A stretch of 64,000 nt of DNA from Symbiodinium natans (GCA_905221605.1 CAJNDS010002492.1:62001-126000); one strand, 5' to 3'; shown: positions 1 through 8,494, counted from the first letter of the stretch. Notes: generated from the sequence alone by a model not told the origin. A program made the numbers and translations.

Positions 1-269
1 TCAACCGCTGTGTAGTTACCTTCCGGGATTGTTACTTTACGATAAGTAATACCTGCTATGACACCTGGAGGAATGACTTGATGCATCCAATAAATATTGT
101 TGTTTGTGCTGTTTATTGAATACCACGAGTGGGGAATGCTTACCTCATGTATTTGACATAACATGTTCTCATCTAACTGAACTGTTTCAGGTAAATCAAT
201 AGTAAATTCCGATGGTGTACCACTCACTTTATAACTGCTATCAATATAAACCTTTTTGAATTTGAGCAT
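1..269 (-). CDS. Penton/minor-capsid-like virion protein (5' part, runs off the window edge)
   Basis: Open from the ATG at 269 down to base 1 without a stop, so only the first 89 codons are seen. The protein starts MLKFKKVYIDSSYKVSG and has HEVSIPHSWYSIN near residue 50, then a RKVTIPEGNYTA segment. The pattern 'YIDS..R/K.SGT..eF.I.LP' followed by 'V.IPhSWYsI...NN.iYW' is what I associate with the minor capsid (penton-like) protein of polinton-like viruses; this is recognition by eye. It diverges from the lipase gene at 312 across a 42-base AT-rich spacer that presumably holds both promoters. It lies beside the capsid and fibre genes, which fits a structural role. It could instead be another virion-surface protein. 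Confidence 0.55.
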   Translation of the reverse strand, partial: MLKFKKVYIDSSYKVSGTPSEFTIDLPETVQLDENMLCQIHEVSIPHSWYSINSTNNNIYWMHQVIPPGVIAGITYRKVTIPEGNYTAV

Positions 270-311
270 TATAGTATTAATGAGATAAATTAATTTATAA
301 ACTATTTTATA

Positions 312-953
312 ATGCACAAACATAAGCGAAGAAATGAAGGTATTTTATATGAACCTCCTAAAGCAAGAAATAAATTACATAATGAAGTTAGAGATGAATT
401 AAATGAAAATGAAACATTTTTAACTGATACTCAAGGATTAAGACTTGCGTACGAAAACCCAGAAGGCATTTATCAAAATGGTAGCATTTTATACATTGCT
501 GGAACGAAAAGCGGGAGAGATGTATATGATGATTTAAAATTACCGTTTTATCAAACAAGAAACACGAAGAGATACAAAGACGTTGATAAATTTATTAAAG
601 ACGGAACTATAGAGGTTGATGGTAAGAAACTCACAGGTGTAACTGATATTATTAGTCATAGTTTAGGTTCAGCGGTAGGACAACAAATAAATAATGATTA
701 TGGTAATATTTTTAGAAGTAGGAGTTATGGTTCTCCTTTTGTTTCAGGACAACAACCAGATGAGACAGGGACAAATTTAAGAATACGAAAGGCTGGTGAT
801 GTCGTTAGTATGTTTGATAGAGGAAGCACAACATTAAATAGAGGAACATTAAACCCACTTGATAATCATAGTTATGCTGATATTGCTAATGTTCACAATA
901 AACCAGGCAACTTACCTATAACAACAGATGAGTTTATGCAACAATTTAATTAA
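312..953 (+). CDS. Class 3 lipase-like alpha/beta hydrolase
   Basis: A 213-residue protein with a serine-hydrolase layout. The nucleophile elbow is IISHSLGSAVG around residues 113-123, with Ser117 in the H-S-L-G context; the usual first Gly is Ser here. A likely catalytic Asp163 lies in KAGDVVSMFD and a likely His186 in NPLDNHSYAD, so the Ser-Asp-His order matches class 3 lipases. No signal peptide is visible. Lipase or phospholipase genes occur in several polinton-like viruses, where a role in membrane breach or host lipid use is usually supposed; that role is inference here. The start ATG follows an AT-rich stretch (ttttataATG) like the other viral genes. Confidence 0.7.
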   Translation: MHKHKRRNEGILYEPPKARNKLHNEVRDELNENETFLTDTQGLRLAYENPEGIYQNGSILYIAGTKSGRDVYDDLKLPFYQTRNTKRYKDVDKFIKDGTIEVDGKKLTGVTDIISHSLGSAVGQQINNDYGNIFRSRSYGSPFVSGQQPDETGTNLRIRKAGDVVSMFDRGSTTLNRGTLNPLDNHSYADIANVHNKPGNLPITTDEFMQQFN

Positions 954-972
954 TTTCTCAATAATATTAATA

Positions 973-1164
973 ATGTTTGCTTATAAATCTAGCACTTATG
1001 AAAAGTTAGAGAAACCAAAACCAGATAAAAAATTCAAACAGAACAGTTATGAAGAAATACGTAAACTTGTTGAAGATAATGAGGGGAATGACGTAGTGAA
1101 AGATATTAAGAATAAGAAGAAAAATAATAAAGAAATTTCATATAATTTCAAATTATTTGATTAA
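973..1164 (+). CDS. Small lysine-rich viral protein, unknown function
   Basis: 63 residues beginning MFAYKSSTYEKLEKPKPDK. Lysine makes up roughly a quarter of the residues and there is no hydrophobic segment or cysteine. The frame is open further upstream, from an ATG at 928, but that part overlaps the end of the lipase frame and reads as low-quality sequence. The ATG at 973, after an AT-rich leader, is preferred. The high charge suggests a nucleic-acid or scaffold-binding protein, but no family is recognised. Confidence 0.55.
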   Translation: MFAYKSSTYEKLEKPKPDKKFKQNSYEEIRKLVEDNEGNDVVKDIKNKKKNNKEISYNFKLFD

Positions 1165-1190
1165 ATATAATATTAACAATTATATTTAAT
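1160..1190. terminator. AT-rich palindrome after the small lysine-rich gene
   Basis: A perfect 11-base inverted repeat (attaaatataa / ttatatttaat) with a 9-base loop begins at the stop codon of the upstream gene and lies before the capsid gene. Similar palindromes follow the capsid gene and the gene ending at 5229. A transcript-end or RNA-processing role is inferred from position only. Confidence 0.45.
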
Positions 1191-1218
1191 TAAATTTCTA
1201 TTTATATTATATATACTT

Positions 1219-2652
1219 ATGGAATCGTTCAGCCCAGAGGATATCCTCATTGACAACCTGTCATTTAAATTAAACAAAGGTAGTTCATATATAACTGATA
1301 GAAGAAGTGTTACATTTTGGCCTTCTGGTTCAAATATCTATAAACCTACAAGTGGTAACCGTGTATTGAAATTTTCATTAAACGCTGAAGATAATGCTTG
1401 GTTAGACCCTCAATCAGTAAGAATTTTCTTTACACTACAAAATCTTGACGCTGGAGCATTTAATAACAAACTCCGTCCATTATCTCCTCCTTATAGCTTC
1501 TTCAGACGAATGAGAATTATTGCTGGTAATCAGGTTGTTGAAGACTTTGATAATTACAACCGAGTTCATCATATGTTCTCTAAAATGATGTCCCAAGGAG
1601 CACGAAAAGATGAATCAAATGAAGGGTTTGGTTATCGATATGATGACGAAATTAAAACTCTCGTTAATGACGGTGACACAAGACTAAAATATGAAGTTAA
1701 TGGTTTAACTTGTCAAGGCTTTAAGGATAAAATGATTGTTGGATTTAAACCATTATGTGGTTTATTCAGTCAGTTTAAATATTTACCTTTAAAGTATATG
1801 GGAAATTTAACAATTGAATTAGAATTGGTTACTAATGCTACTGATTGTGTAATTGACCCTACAGATGTTACAACGGCAGATGCTGTAGGAAATAGGTTTG
1901 TAACTGACGTTAATCCTGCCACAGAAGCAGACGCTGAATTTAGAAATACAAGCACTGATTGGGAAATTAATAATGCTCGTGTTGTTTGTGATGTTTGCAC
2001 CCTTGATAATAATTTAAATAATGAATACGTCAAACATCTTTTAGAAGGAAAGGGACTGCCCATTACTTATACAACTTATATTACACAATCTCAATCAATA
2101 AAAGGCACAACCGATATTAACGTCCAAGTCATCCGTTCAGTGTCTAAATTAGTAGCATCTTTCATTACATTTTACAAAGAAGGAGACCCAAGCACCGGCT
2201 ACGAATACTGTGACAAAGAATTTTGTCGTTTCTATCACCCACAACAACAATCAGATGAACAAACTGAAGGAATTTATGATAACAATTTTGATTTACAAAT
2301 GCAAATACAATTAGGTTCTAAACTATATGCCGAGTATCCGATTACATCACTTCAAGAATGCTATTATCACTTGAGAAAGGCATTAAATCTTCCAATGTTT
2401 CATCAACATTCAATGTCAATTGATTTTAGACAATATCGTGACCGTCAATTTGTGTTTGGGTTTTCATTTGAAAAAGTGCCTGATAGTTCATATACTGGAA
2501 TTAATACACGTGCTGGACAACAGATGTTAGTAAAAGTTAAACCAGCAAATGCTTCAATAACAACTACTGCTATGCCTGATAATATTTATATAACGTTACT
2601 GTCGGAACAAATATTAGAGATACGTGATTTAGGTTTGAAAGTTTTTGACTGA
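1219..2652 (+). CDS. MCP: Major capsid protein, double jelly-roll, polinton-like virus type
   Basis: A 477-residue protein that I recognise as a polinton-like virus major capsid protein. Diagnostic stretches are VTFWPSGSNIYKPTSGNRV (about 31-49), NAWLDPQSVRIFF (59-71) and the run SPPYSFFRRMRIIAGNQVVE (89-108) leading into DNYNRVHHMF (111-120). The length suits a double jelly-roll capsomer that builds an icosahedral shell. It lies between a lipase/penton-like group and the fibre gene, with the packaging ATPase downstream, so the main morphogenesis genes are together. The start ATG at 1219 follows a TA-rich leader. The frame is intact with no stops or shifts, so the copy is young, or the DNA is viral rather than anciently endogenised. 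Confidence 0.85.
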   Translation: MESFSPEDILIDNLSFKLNKGSSYITDRRSVTFWPSGSNIYKPTSGNRVLKFSLNAEDNAWLDPQSVRIFFTLQNLDAGAFNNKLRPLSPPYSFFRRMRIIAGNQVVEDFDNYNRVHHMFSKMMSQGARKDESNEGFGYRYDDEIKTLVNDGDTRLKYEVNGLTCQGFKDKMIVGFKPLCGLFSQFKYLPLKYMGNLTIELELVTNATDCVIDPTDVTTADAVGNRFVTDVNPATEADAEFRNTSTDWEINNARVVCDVCTLDNNLNNEYVKHLLEGKGLPITYTTYITQSQSIKGTTDINVQVIRSVSKLVASFITFYKEGDPSTGYEYCDKEFCRFYHPQQQSDEQTEGIYDNNFDLQMQIQLGSKLYAEYPITSLQECYYHLRKALNLPMFHQHSMSIDFRQYRDRQFVFGFSFEKVPDSSYTGINTRAGQQMLVKVKPANASITTTAMPDNIYITLLSEQILEIRDLGLKVFD

Positions 2653-2663
2653 TTTTAAGATAA

Positions 2664-2703
2664 TTAATATTAATAAAATTATTATCTATTTTATTAATAT
2701 TAA
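2664..2703. terminator. Perfect 16-base inverted repeat between capsid and fibre genes
   Basis: The arms at 2664-2679 and 2688-2703 (ttaatattaataaaat and its exact reverse complement) enclose an 8-base loop. It sits 11 bases after the capsid stop and ends 3 bases before the fibre ATG. It could end the capsid transcript, be part of the late fibre promoter, or both. Confidence 0.5.
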
Positions 2704-2706
2704 CTA

Positions 2707-5001
2707 ATGCCTTTGACACTCAATAACACAAACACATTAACAGCAGATAACATTGTAGTCAGTGGAACTAATTTAACAGACTTATACGCCACAAAAACAG
2801 AACTAAGCGACATAAACAACACAACAGAAGTAGCAACAAACACCGCCGACATAGCAGTTTTAAATACAAAACAATTACAAAATTTCAATAATATTAATGC
2901 AATTAATGATGATTTAACTAATAATTACCAAACTAACACGGCTCTAGCTACCAATTTTTACAACAAAACAGAGGTAGATGCTACATTTACTAACTATTAC
3001 ACATCAACACAAATAGACACAAACTTATCTACTAATTATCAAAACAACACATTATTAGCTACCAATTTTTATAATAAGGGCGAGGTAGATACGTTGATAG
3101 CAGGAGCTGGGGGTGGTGGAGGCTATACTGATACAGAAATTGATAATCTACTAGCGTTAAGAGTTCCATTAAGTGACTTTACTGATAGGTTCAAAACAAA
3201 CCCAGTTATTGATTGTAGTGCTCCTACTATTATTCATAGTGGATTAACATTAAATAACGAAACAATAAATATATCACCGACTACGGGATTATTATTTAGT
3301 AATCAAACAGGAGGAGGAGATAAAGTTATTAGTGTATTTAAAAATGCTACTAATTATCTAACTTTACAAGGAAATAAAATTATATCAAATGCTACATCTG
3401 ATGATAGTGTTGTAGATTTAGAATTAAATCCATCAGGAAATGTTAATATTACCAATGATTTATCAGTATCTAATTTAACAGCCAATGAAATCAGTTTAAC
3501 AAATAATATTAATATTGGTGGTAATATTGAATTAACAGACGCTAATACAAGTATAGAAAGGTACAATAACGCTACTAAATCAAATATATCAATGGATGTA
3601 AGAACAGACCAAGAGGCAGTGAGAGTAATGTTAGGTACATCAACAGATGCTAACACTAGTACTTATATAGAATGTAATAATGCAACAGGAGGAACTACAT
3701 TATTTAACCCAACTTATTTTAAAGACACTATAAATTATGAAAACGACACTTTAAATATTTCTAATAACTCAGGAATTACATTTTATAAAGATACCACGGA
3801 TGCCAGTAATGTTTTAACCGTAAAAAACGCACAAGGTTATATAAGATTTAACTCATTTAATATTAACGCGTATAATACAAGCAATGACTCATCGTCATTA
3901 CTTTTATTGAACACAGCAAACGGTAATGGCGTTTATTGTTTAAGTTTAGGCATTGGAGTCATTCAAGGTTCAAACAAACTAAATGTATCGGGAGGCAATG
4001 CTAATTTTGGAAGCACAGCATCTTTTCAAAGCACATCAACATTCAACGGCGATATTTATGTTAATAATTCAGGCAGAATATTTCAAAGAGCGGACGTTAA
4101 TAATTCATTAAATGTAATATCAACTAACGAAATTAATTTTTCATTACAATCAAATAGAACAACCGACCCTACAACAGGAACAATAGCGTTACAATTAAAC
4201 GACACTAACGGAATTACTATAAATAGAGCAGTCACAAATAATCAAACATTTAACAGCATTGGTAATATCGTTGGTGAAGCGGATGTTATTAGTTGGGGTC
4301 GCTTTATGTTTCAGAACAGTAGTGAATTAAAAGAAGTATTGGATACTCAATATAAGTTATATATCAGAAATGGTGATACATTAGGAGATATTAATTTAAC
4401 TGTTGGATTAGAATCATCAACGCCGGAAATTCAATTAACTGATGGTAAAGTTAAAATGAATAGTAATTTAGAAATAACACAAGAAACAATAATAGCAACA
4501 TACGAACAAATACAATTTTGTAATACAGATAGTGCAGGTGAGATGTTCTTTTATTTTGGTGATACAACAGCAGGGAATGAAGTATTGGAAATTACAGCAG
4601 GAGGTGTATATATTGACGGGACTTTTGCTTATTCGTCCGATTTTACATTAAAAGAAAATATTAAAGAAATTGATAGTAAAAAATGTTATGAAATAGTTAA
4701 ATATGTAAAACCAAAAACATTTAATTTTGCACATTTGAACGAAGAGAAAAATAAAGTTAATCATATTGGATATATTGCTCAGGATGTTGAGAGTGTAATT
4801 CCGCAAGAATGGGAAGGCATCATAACAACAGATAATAAAGGACACAAAAGATTAGATTATTGTAAAACAGCAGTAATAACACACGGAGCATTACAGCATT
4901 TGATTAAGGAAGTTGAAGATTTAAAGAAGGAGGTTAAGAAGTTGAAAGGCGAGGAGAGCCCGAAAGCGAAGGCGAAAGCAAAAGCCAAAACTAAGAATTA
5001 A
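2707..5001 (+). CDS. Fibre/spike protein with C-terminal intramolecular chaperone (peptidase S74)
   Basis: 764 residues, rich in Asn/Thr and beta-prone. Residues about 10-150 contain repeated blocks built around 'TNFYNKTEVD' and 'T.TEID.NL', a Gly-rich hinge (AGAGGGGGY) follows, then a long shaft of N/T-rich strands with recurring 'S.TSTF..DIYVNN' patches. From about residue 640 the C-terminus matches the peptidase S74 chaperone: SSDFTLKENI gives the expected Ser-Lys pair (Ser644, Lys649), followed by a GYIAQDVESVIPQEW region. In phage tail spikes this domain trimerises the fibre and then cuts itself off. A final coiled coil and a KAKAKAKAK tail follow. Inferred role: trimeric receptor-binding fibre, probably on capsid vertices. 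Confidence 0.8.
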   Translation: MPLTLNNTNTLTADNIVVSGTNLTDLYATKTELSDINNTTEVATNTADIAVLNTKQLQNFNNINAINDDLTNNYQTNTALATNFYNKTEVDATFTNYYTSTQIDTNLSTNYQNNTLLATNFYNKGEVDTLIAGAGGGGGYTDTEIDNLLALRVPLSDFTDRFKTNPVIDCSAPTIIHSGLTLNNETINISPTTGLLFSNQTGGGDKVISVFKNATNYLTLQGNKIISNATSDDSVVDLELNPSGNVNITNDLSVSNLTANEISLTNNINIGGNIELTDANTSIERYNNATKSNISMDVRTDQEAVRVMLGTSTDANTSTYIECNNATGGTTLFNPTYFKDTINYENDTLNISNNSGITFYKDTTDASNVLTVKNAQGYIRFNSFNINAYNTSNDSSSLLLLNTANGNGVYCLSLGIGVIQGSNKLNVSGGNANFGSTASFQSTSTFNGDIYVNNSGRIFQRADVNNSLNVISTNEINFSLQSNRTTDPTTGTIALQLNDTNGITINRAVTNNQTFNSIGNIVGEADVISWGRFMFQNSSELKEVLDTQYKLYIRNGDTLGDINLTVGLESSTPEIQLTDGKVKMNSNLEITQETIIATYEQIQFCNTDSAGEMFFYFGDTTAGNEVLEITAGGVYIDGTFAYSSDFTLKENIKEIDSKKCYEIVKYVKPKTFNFAHLNEEKNKVNHIGYIAQDVESVIPQEWEGIITTDNKGHKRLDYCKTAVITHGALQHLIKEVEDLKKEVKKLKGEESPKAKAKAKAKTKN

Positions 5002-5019
5002 ATTCTAAAATAATATATA

Positions 5020-5229
5020 ATGGGAGCTAAATCTTCTAAATCTTGTGTCAGTGAAAATATGAAACAAATAAAAGAATTAGATATTAATGAAAAAACTAAA
5101 ACAGACATATTATTATTCAATACTTTAAAAGATGTTATTGAAAGAGTTGAAAAGTTAGAAGAGAGGAAAAGCGACAAAATATATTATAAACTGCCACCTG
5201 TAACATTATGTAATTATTCAATCATTTGA
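5020..5229 (+). CDS. Small putatively acylated coiled-coil protein
   Basis: 69 residues starting MGAKSSKSCVSENMKQ. Gly2 followed by small and basic residues and a nearby Cys is a classic N-myristoylation (plus palmitoylation) signature. A heptad-like helix covers about 12-52. The gene begins 18 bases after the fibre stop and ends in an AT palindrome that also covers the convergent gene's stop. No family is recognised. Membrane tethering in the host is an inference from the N-terminus. Confidence 0.55.
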   Translation: MGAKSSKSCVSENMKQIKELDINEKTKTDILLFNTLKDVIERVEKLEERKSDKIYYKLPPVTLCNYSII

Positions 5230-5262
5230 TTAATAATATTATAGCTGAATAATATTATTAAT
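5229..5262. terminator. Palindrome between convergent viral genes
   Basis: A 12-13 base inverted repeat (ttaataatatta / taatattattaa) with an 8-base loop lies exactly between the plus-strand gene ending at 5229 and the minus-strand gene ending at 5258. A bidirectional terminator is the simplest reading. Confidence 0.5.
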
Positions 5263-5488
5263 TATCTTCTTCATTATTTTCATCTGATCTAGAACAAAAC
5301 AGTGATTCTCCTAAATAATATATTCCATAACCAACAGCCATTATTGGAACTATCACAGGCATAAACGGTGTTAAACAACAATTAATCAAACCTTCCTTTG
5401 TTAAACCATCACTTTCAATATGTCTAAGCATCGCTTTACCACACTCAACTATATACATCATTACACCGCATATTAATATTGTTTCCAT
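5258..5488 (-). CDS. Small viral membrane protein, unknown
   Basis: 76 residues with two hydrophobic segments: residues about 3-15 (TILICGVMMYIVE) and about 40-60 (PFMPVIVPIMAVGYGIYYLG). The tail is acidic (DENNEEDN) and there are several cysteines (C7, C16, C37, C38, C67). It is convergent with the 69-residue gene and is followed on the same strand, after 32 bases, by the ATPase gene upstream. A two-pass membrane or internal-membrane virion protein is plausible. No family assigned. Confidence 0.5.
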   Translation of the reverse strand: METILICGVMMYIVECGKAMLRHIESDGLTKEGLINCCLTPFMPVIVPIMAVGYGIYYLGESLFCSRSDENNEEDN

Positions 5489-5520
5489 TATTTAGTATTT
5501 AGGTTTTAATCTTTAAGCAT

Positions 5521-6312
5521 TTAATCAATAACTAATTTAGCATCAAAGCGTTTATAAAACATATCATTCACATCAGCCTTCATTAAGTTGATAAACAAGA
5601 AACTGTAAGGTTCTTCGGTAGCTAGATTATACACCTCTAATAATAATTTCTTCGCCTCTTGTAAGTTTTTAGTGTCTGCTACGGTAGATTTTTTAATTAA
5701 GACGGCGCTCAATTCCTCAACCATGGTTTCTATTTCTTTGTAGTTCCTTAACCTGAAGAAGAACAACTGACGACTATTGACACGAATAATTGGTGATAAA
5801 GCATTAAATTTTTGTGTGCTTGTTATAATATTGATTGCGTTATGTCTCCCGCGCACATACAACTGATTTAATAACGGGCTATTGCGCGAGAACGCTTTTG
5901 AATCAGCAAAGTCATCAACAATAATAAGTATTGAGTGTAATTTGTTGTGGTCGTTCTTTTTCTGATATTCTATTACCTTATGTTGTCTTTTTATAACTGC
6001 CTCCAGTTCTTCTGGTATATACTCGTCAAATAGGCACTTTTCTTTCTCTAAATCAACCTTTAAATTATCTTGGATGTATTTTTTAACTGGTGTCCAATTG
6101 CTATCAACTGAAATTGAAGGGGACCAAATGTATATTCTAGCAAAAACATCTCTGTAAATGTCTAGTATCATTGACTGCAATAATATACCTTTACCAGAAC
6201 CTGAGGGACCTGTTATTATTTGACTGAATGGTAGTCTCGGTGCTATTTCATACTTAGATTGTTTAAAATCATATTCTTTAACATTAACAGGTTTGACTAT
6301 AGGAGTAATCAT
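5521..6312 (-). CDS. Genome-packaging ATPase (FtsK-HerA/A32 type)
   Basis: 263 residues. Walker A is GPSGSGKG at 35-42. Walker B is ILIIVDDFAD at about 128-137, with Asp133/Asp134 in place to bind Mg and activate water. A sensor-like STQK follows at 165-168 and RGRH at 154-157 may supply an arginine finger. Size and spacing fit the A32-type packaging ATPases shared by polintons, virophages and large DNA viruses, which pump the genome into the capsid. It diverges from the 53-codon gene at 6329 across a 16-base spacer. The motifs and frame are intact, so the protein is potentially functional. Confidence 0.8.
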   Translation of the reverse strand: MITPIVKPVNVKEYDFKQSKYEIAPRLPFSQIITGPSGSGKGILLQSMILDIYRDVFARIYIWSPSISVDSNWTPVKKYIQDNLKVDLEKEKCLFDEYIPEELEAVIKRQHKVIEYQKKNDHNKLHSILIIVDDFADSKAFSRNSPLLNQLYVRGRHNAINIITSTQKFNALSPIIRVNSRQLFFFRLRNYKEIETMVEELSAVLIKKSTVADTKNLQEAKKLLLEVYNLATEEPYSFLFINLMKADVNDMFYKRFDAKLVID

Positions 6313-6328
6313 TATATAATATAATAAT

Positions 6329-6490
6329 ATGGATAAAATAAATTACAGCGATTATATTGATGTTATTGAGAACATTGAAGAAATACAAGAAAAAATAACG
6401 CCTCCCAAATATCGCAGGTGTTGTTACTCCTTCTTGGAAGTTTGCAAAATAATGCTTGAATACTTTAAATACAATCGCAAAAATAAATAA
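6329..6490 (+). CDS. 53-residue viral protein, unknown
   Basis: ATG at 6329, TAA at 6488-6490. The product begins MDKINYSDYIDVIENIEE (acidic amphipathic helix) and ends in a basic Cys-containing half (PPKYRRCCYSFLEVCK, then YFKYNRKNK). The A/T-rich leader and tight packing between neighbours (16 bases from the ATPase start, 14 bases before the next gene) support a real gene. No family recognised. Confidence 0.45.
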   Translation: MDKINYSDYIDVIENIEEIQEKITPPKYRRCCYSFLEVCKIMLEYFKYNRKNK

Positions 6491-6504
6491 TCTAACCTAG
6501 TTAA

Positions 6505-6867
6505 ATGACAGACAACGAACAAAAGGAAGGAGGCTTCCATTTGGATAAAGGCAACGTTGATTGCTTTCCTTGTAGGTGTAATAAGAAGACACTGCACAAG
6601 GAGACAAAAACAACAAAGGATGATGAAGGCAAAACGATAATCAAACAAACCGAAAATCGTACTTCATGGAGAGTCGGAAGCGGTTATCGCAACGCTACAC
6701 CTGATGGGAACGATATTTTTAAAACGAACATGAACGATAAAGAGGGTGTTGATACTGTTGATACAGGGTTTGGTTCACGAAAGGCTACCCCCGAAGAACG
6801 AATTGAAAAACTTGAAGCGGAAGTAAAAGAACTCAAGAAGTATCGTCAGTTAGAGCACATGGATTAA
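6505..6867 (+). CDS. 120-residue viral protein with Cys cluster and C-terminal coiled coil
   Basis: The N-terminal part has a CFPCRC cluster (C20, C23, C25). The middle holds two related short motifs, GYRNATPDG (about 60-68) and GSRKATPEE (about 80-88). The C-terminus, ERIEKLEAEVKELKKYRQLE, is a clear coiled coil. The repeat plus coiled coil suggests a self-associating virion or scaffold protein, but no known family is assigned. The start ATG follows 'ctagttaa' and the preceding gene's stop. Confidence 0.55.
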   Translation: MTDNEQKEGGFHLDKGNVDCFPCRCNKKTLHKETKTTKDDEGKTIIKQTENRTSWRVGSGYRNATPDGNDIFKTNMNDKEGVDTVDTGFGSRKATPEERIEKLEAEVKELKKYRQLEHMD

Positions 6868-7198
6868 AGTATTTAAAAATTTAAACCCATTATATATTTG
6901 ACAGAGTACAGTGAAACTATAGATTCTTGGTTTTTTATTTCCAAAAAAAAACCCAAGAATGTACAGTCCGCCCAGGCCGATTTCAACGAAGGAGAAGAAA
7001 CCCCCCATTGGCAAGTTCCCTTAATACCTACTGCATTATAGATGAACGAGAGAAAGGGAAGTAACTTGATACATCTATATAATTTGATACACATAAGATG
7101 TATCAGCTAATTAGTTTGTTTGCTCGTTAAAGCTTAAGGAATTTAATATTTCATAACATTTCGTTATGTTATGATATATTTTGTTAGCTAATTATATA
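6868..7198. other. Viral intergenic region with two hairpins and a possible 21-codon frame
   Basis: Holds a hairpin at 6923-6960 (attcttgg / ccaagaat arms extended by T/A runs) and a second at 7067-7105 (tgatacatct / agatgtatca, perfect 10-base arms). A small palindrome (cataacat..atgttatg) lies near 7151. A 21-codon frame at 6959-7024 starts MYSPPRPISTKEKK, but nothing else supports it. The region probably contains the end of the upstream gene and the promoter of the zinc-ribbon gene. Confidence 0.4.
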
Positions 7199-7396
7199 AT
7201 GCTTGTTGTATTTGGTGAAGTTAAAGAGGTCAAAGAACATCTCATTGAATGCAAGAGGTGCAAAAAGGAGTATCCGAGTAATAACTTTGTGATTGTCAGC
7301 AACAACAGTTATTCATCTAAATGTAAGAACTGCAGAGAGGACTTAAGAAAGGAAGGTGAGAGGAGGAAGATTCAGAAGATCTTGCGTCCGCGTTAA
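7199..7396 (+). CDS. Small zinc-ribbon protein
   Basis: 65 residues from the ATG at 7199; the frame is open further upstream only from a TTG, so ATG is preferred. Two CxxC pairs, C18-C21 (ECKRCKKEYP) and C42-C45 (KCKNCREDL), with 20 residues between them form a zinc ribbon. A basic helix follows (RKEGERRKIQKILRPR). Such small ribbons are common in phages and protist viruses and usually bind nucleic acid or RNA polymerase; the exact role here is unknown. Confidence 0.6.
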   Translation: MLVVFGEVKEVKEHLIECKRCKKEYPSNNFVIVSNNSYSSKCKNCREDLRKEGERRKIQKILRPR

Positions 7397-7429
7397 AACT
7401 TTTAAAACTTTTAATATAGGTTTGTATAT

Positions 7430-7720
7430 ATGAGTGATTGCTCGACAGAAATCAAAAGTCCTATCAAGAAATTAAAGGAAGAAGTTGCGGAAATAAAAGA
7501 TTTAGTTAATAGTCTCGTTGAAAGGGTTTTAAAGTTGGAAGGAAACAAAGAGAATATTAAACCTAGTGATAATAAACCTAATATTATGGATGCTAATTAT
7601 AATAATCGCAGGAGTGCCTATATAAGCAAACTTAATAATAAAGACATTAAACAACCCAAGGAAGAAACAATGAAATATTATAATGTTGTGTATGATGCTG
7701 ATAAGGATGTTTATTTTTGA
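7430..7720 (+). CDS. 96-residue coiled-coil viral protein
   Basis: Residues about 10-42 form a strong leucine/valine heptad coil (IKKLKEEVAEIKDLVNSLVE then RVLKLEG). A disordered N/K/P-rich linker follows, then a C-terminal tail YYNVVYDADKDVYF. No enzyme motif. The gene begins 33 bases after the zinc-ribbon stop. Likely an oligomeric accessory protein; no family assigned. Confidence 0.5.
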   Translation: MSDCSTEIKSPIKKLKEEVAEIKDLVNSLVERVLKLEGNKENIKPSDNKPNIMDANYNNRRSAYISKLNNKDIKQPKEETMKYYNVVYDADKDVYF

Positions 7721-7777
7721 ACCATTCAAGGAAGAAAGTATTTAAAGAAATGACGACTATATATATTAAGTGTGAAA

Positions 7778-8368
7778 ATGGGATTGTTTAAGTTAGAGGA
7801 GAATTGCTATGTGTGTAAATGTCATAGGATTAGAAAGGCAGTAGTCTTGAATTTGGTTTTTGATGCTAGTGTTGTTAATAATATTCTGCCTTATCTGAGT
7901 TGTTATAACTGTTCTAAAATGATGAAGTGCGAGTTAGAATATGAAAAGGAAGAATATAAAGAATATAATAGAGAGGCAAAGTTGTTTCATTTTATCTACA
8001 ATCATCTAGACACCAAATACAATAAACTAAAAACATTGAAGGATAAGAAAACCTATATGAAAGAGATAATCAGGTGTTCAGAAAGTGCTAAAAAAGGGAT
8101 GCTGGTAAAGTTTGTTAATGATACTTATTATTTGAAAGGATTTGATGAATACAAACAGTGGTTTTCTGAAGCATGTCCTACTAAGGGGTATTCTATTTTT
8201 GATGAATCTGACCTAGAAGATGAGTTCTTTTATTATAGAAATGATAGAATGCCTTTCTATGATGTTTTAAAAAATCTGTTCTATATATACATAAAACATC
8301 ATACTAGAGGATATAAAAAACACTTTGACAATATTGATGTTATAGCGTGGGTACTACGAATTTTTTAG
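7778..8368 (+). CDS. 196-residue viral protein with Cys pairs, unknown
   Basis: Starts at the ATG at 7778; an upstream in-frame GTG adds only two codons. The N-terminal third holds CYVCKC (C10, C13, C15) and CYNCSKMMKC (C42, C45, C51), consistent with a zinc-binding module. The rest is helical and charged with many aromatics (FHFIYNHLDTKYNKL, FYDVLKNLFYIYIKHH). It is the last viral gene before the host sequence. Function unknown; a DNA-binding or replication accessory role is possible. Confidence 0.5.
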   Translation: MGLFKLEENCYVCKCHRIRKAVVLNLVFDASVVNNILPYLSCYNCSKMMKCELEYEKEEYKEYNREAKLFHFIYNHLDTKYNKLKTLKDKKTYMKEIIRCSESAKKGMLVKFVNDTYYLKGFDEYKQWFSEACPTKGYSIFDESDLEDEFFYYRNDRMPFYDVLKNLFYIYIKHHTRGYKKHFDNIDVIAWVLRIF

Positions 8369-8494
8369 GTAAAGCAACCATAATATCATTCAATAAATAA
8401 TATTATCGTTGAAACCACAACTAACAGAATTTTGCATCATCCACTACCCAAGCCCTGAAACCCTAAATTTACCATAAATTCTATCAACCTGGCC
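8369..8494. other. Virus-host junction
   Basis: AT-rich viral sequence with a weak palindrome (ataatat..atattat near 8380-8406) gives way by about 8450 to host-like sequence holding a degenerate telomeric motif (ccctgaaaccctaaa, 8453-8467). No terminal inverted repeat or clear target duplication of the virus is visible on this side, and the other virus end lies outside the window. The exact joint cannot be placed better than 8,369-8,450. Confidence 0.5.

Noticed and set aside
928..972. Upstream ATG for the 63-residue viral gene
   Set aside because: It overlaps the lipase frame and its translation is poor; the ATG at 973 follows a typical AT leader.
7181..7198. TTG start for the zinc-ribbon gene
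   Set aside because: A normal ATG at 7199 exists and other viral genes use ATG.
8369..8494. Plain contig chimera as the explanation of the viral block
   Set aside because: Not excluded. Kept as the main alternative, because no target duplication or terminal repeat is visible at this edge.
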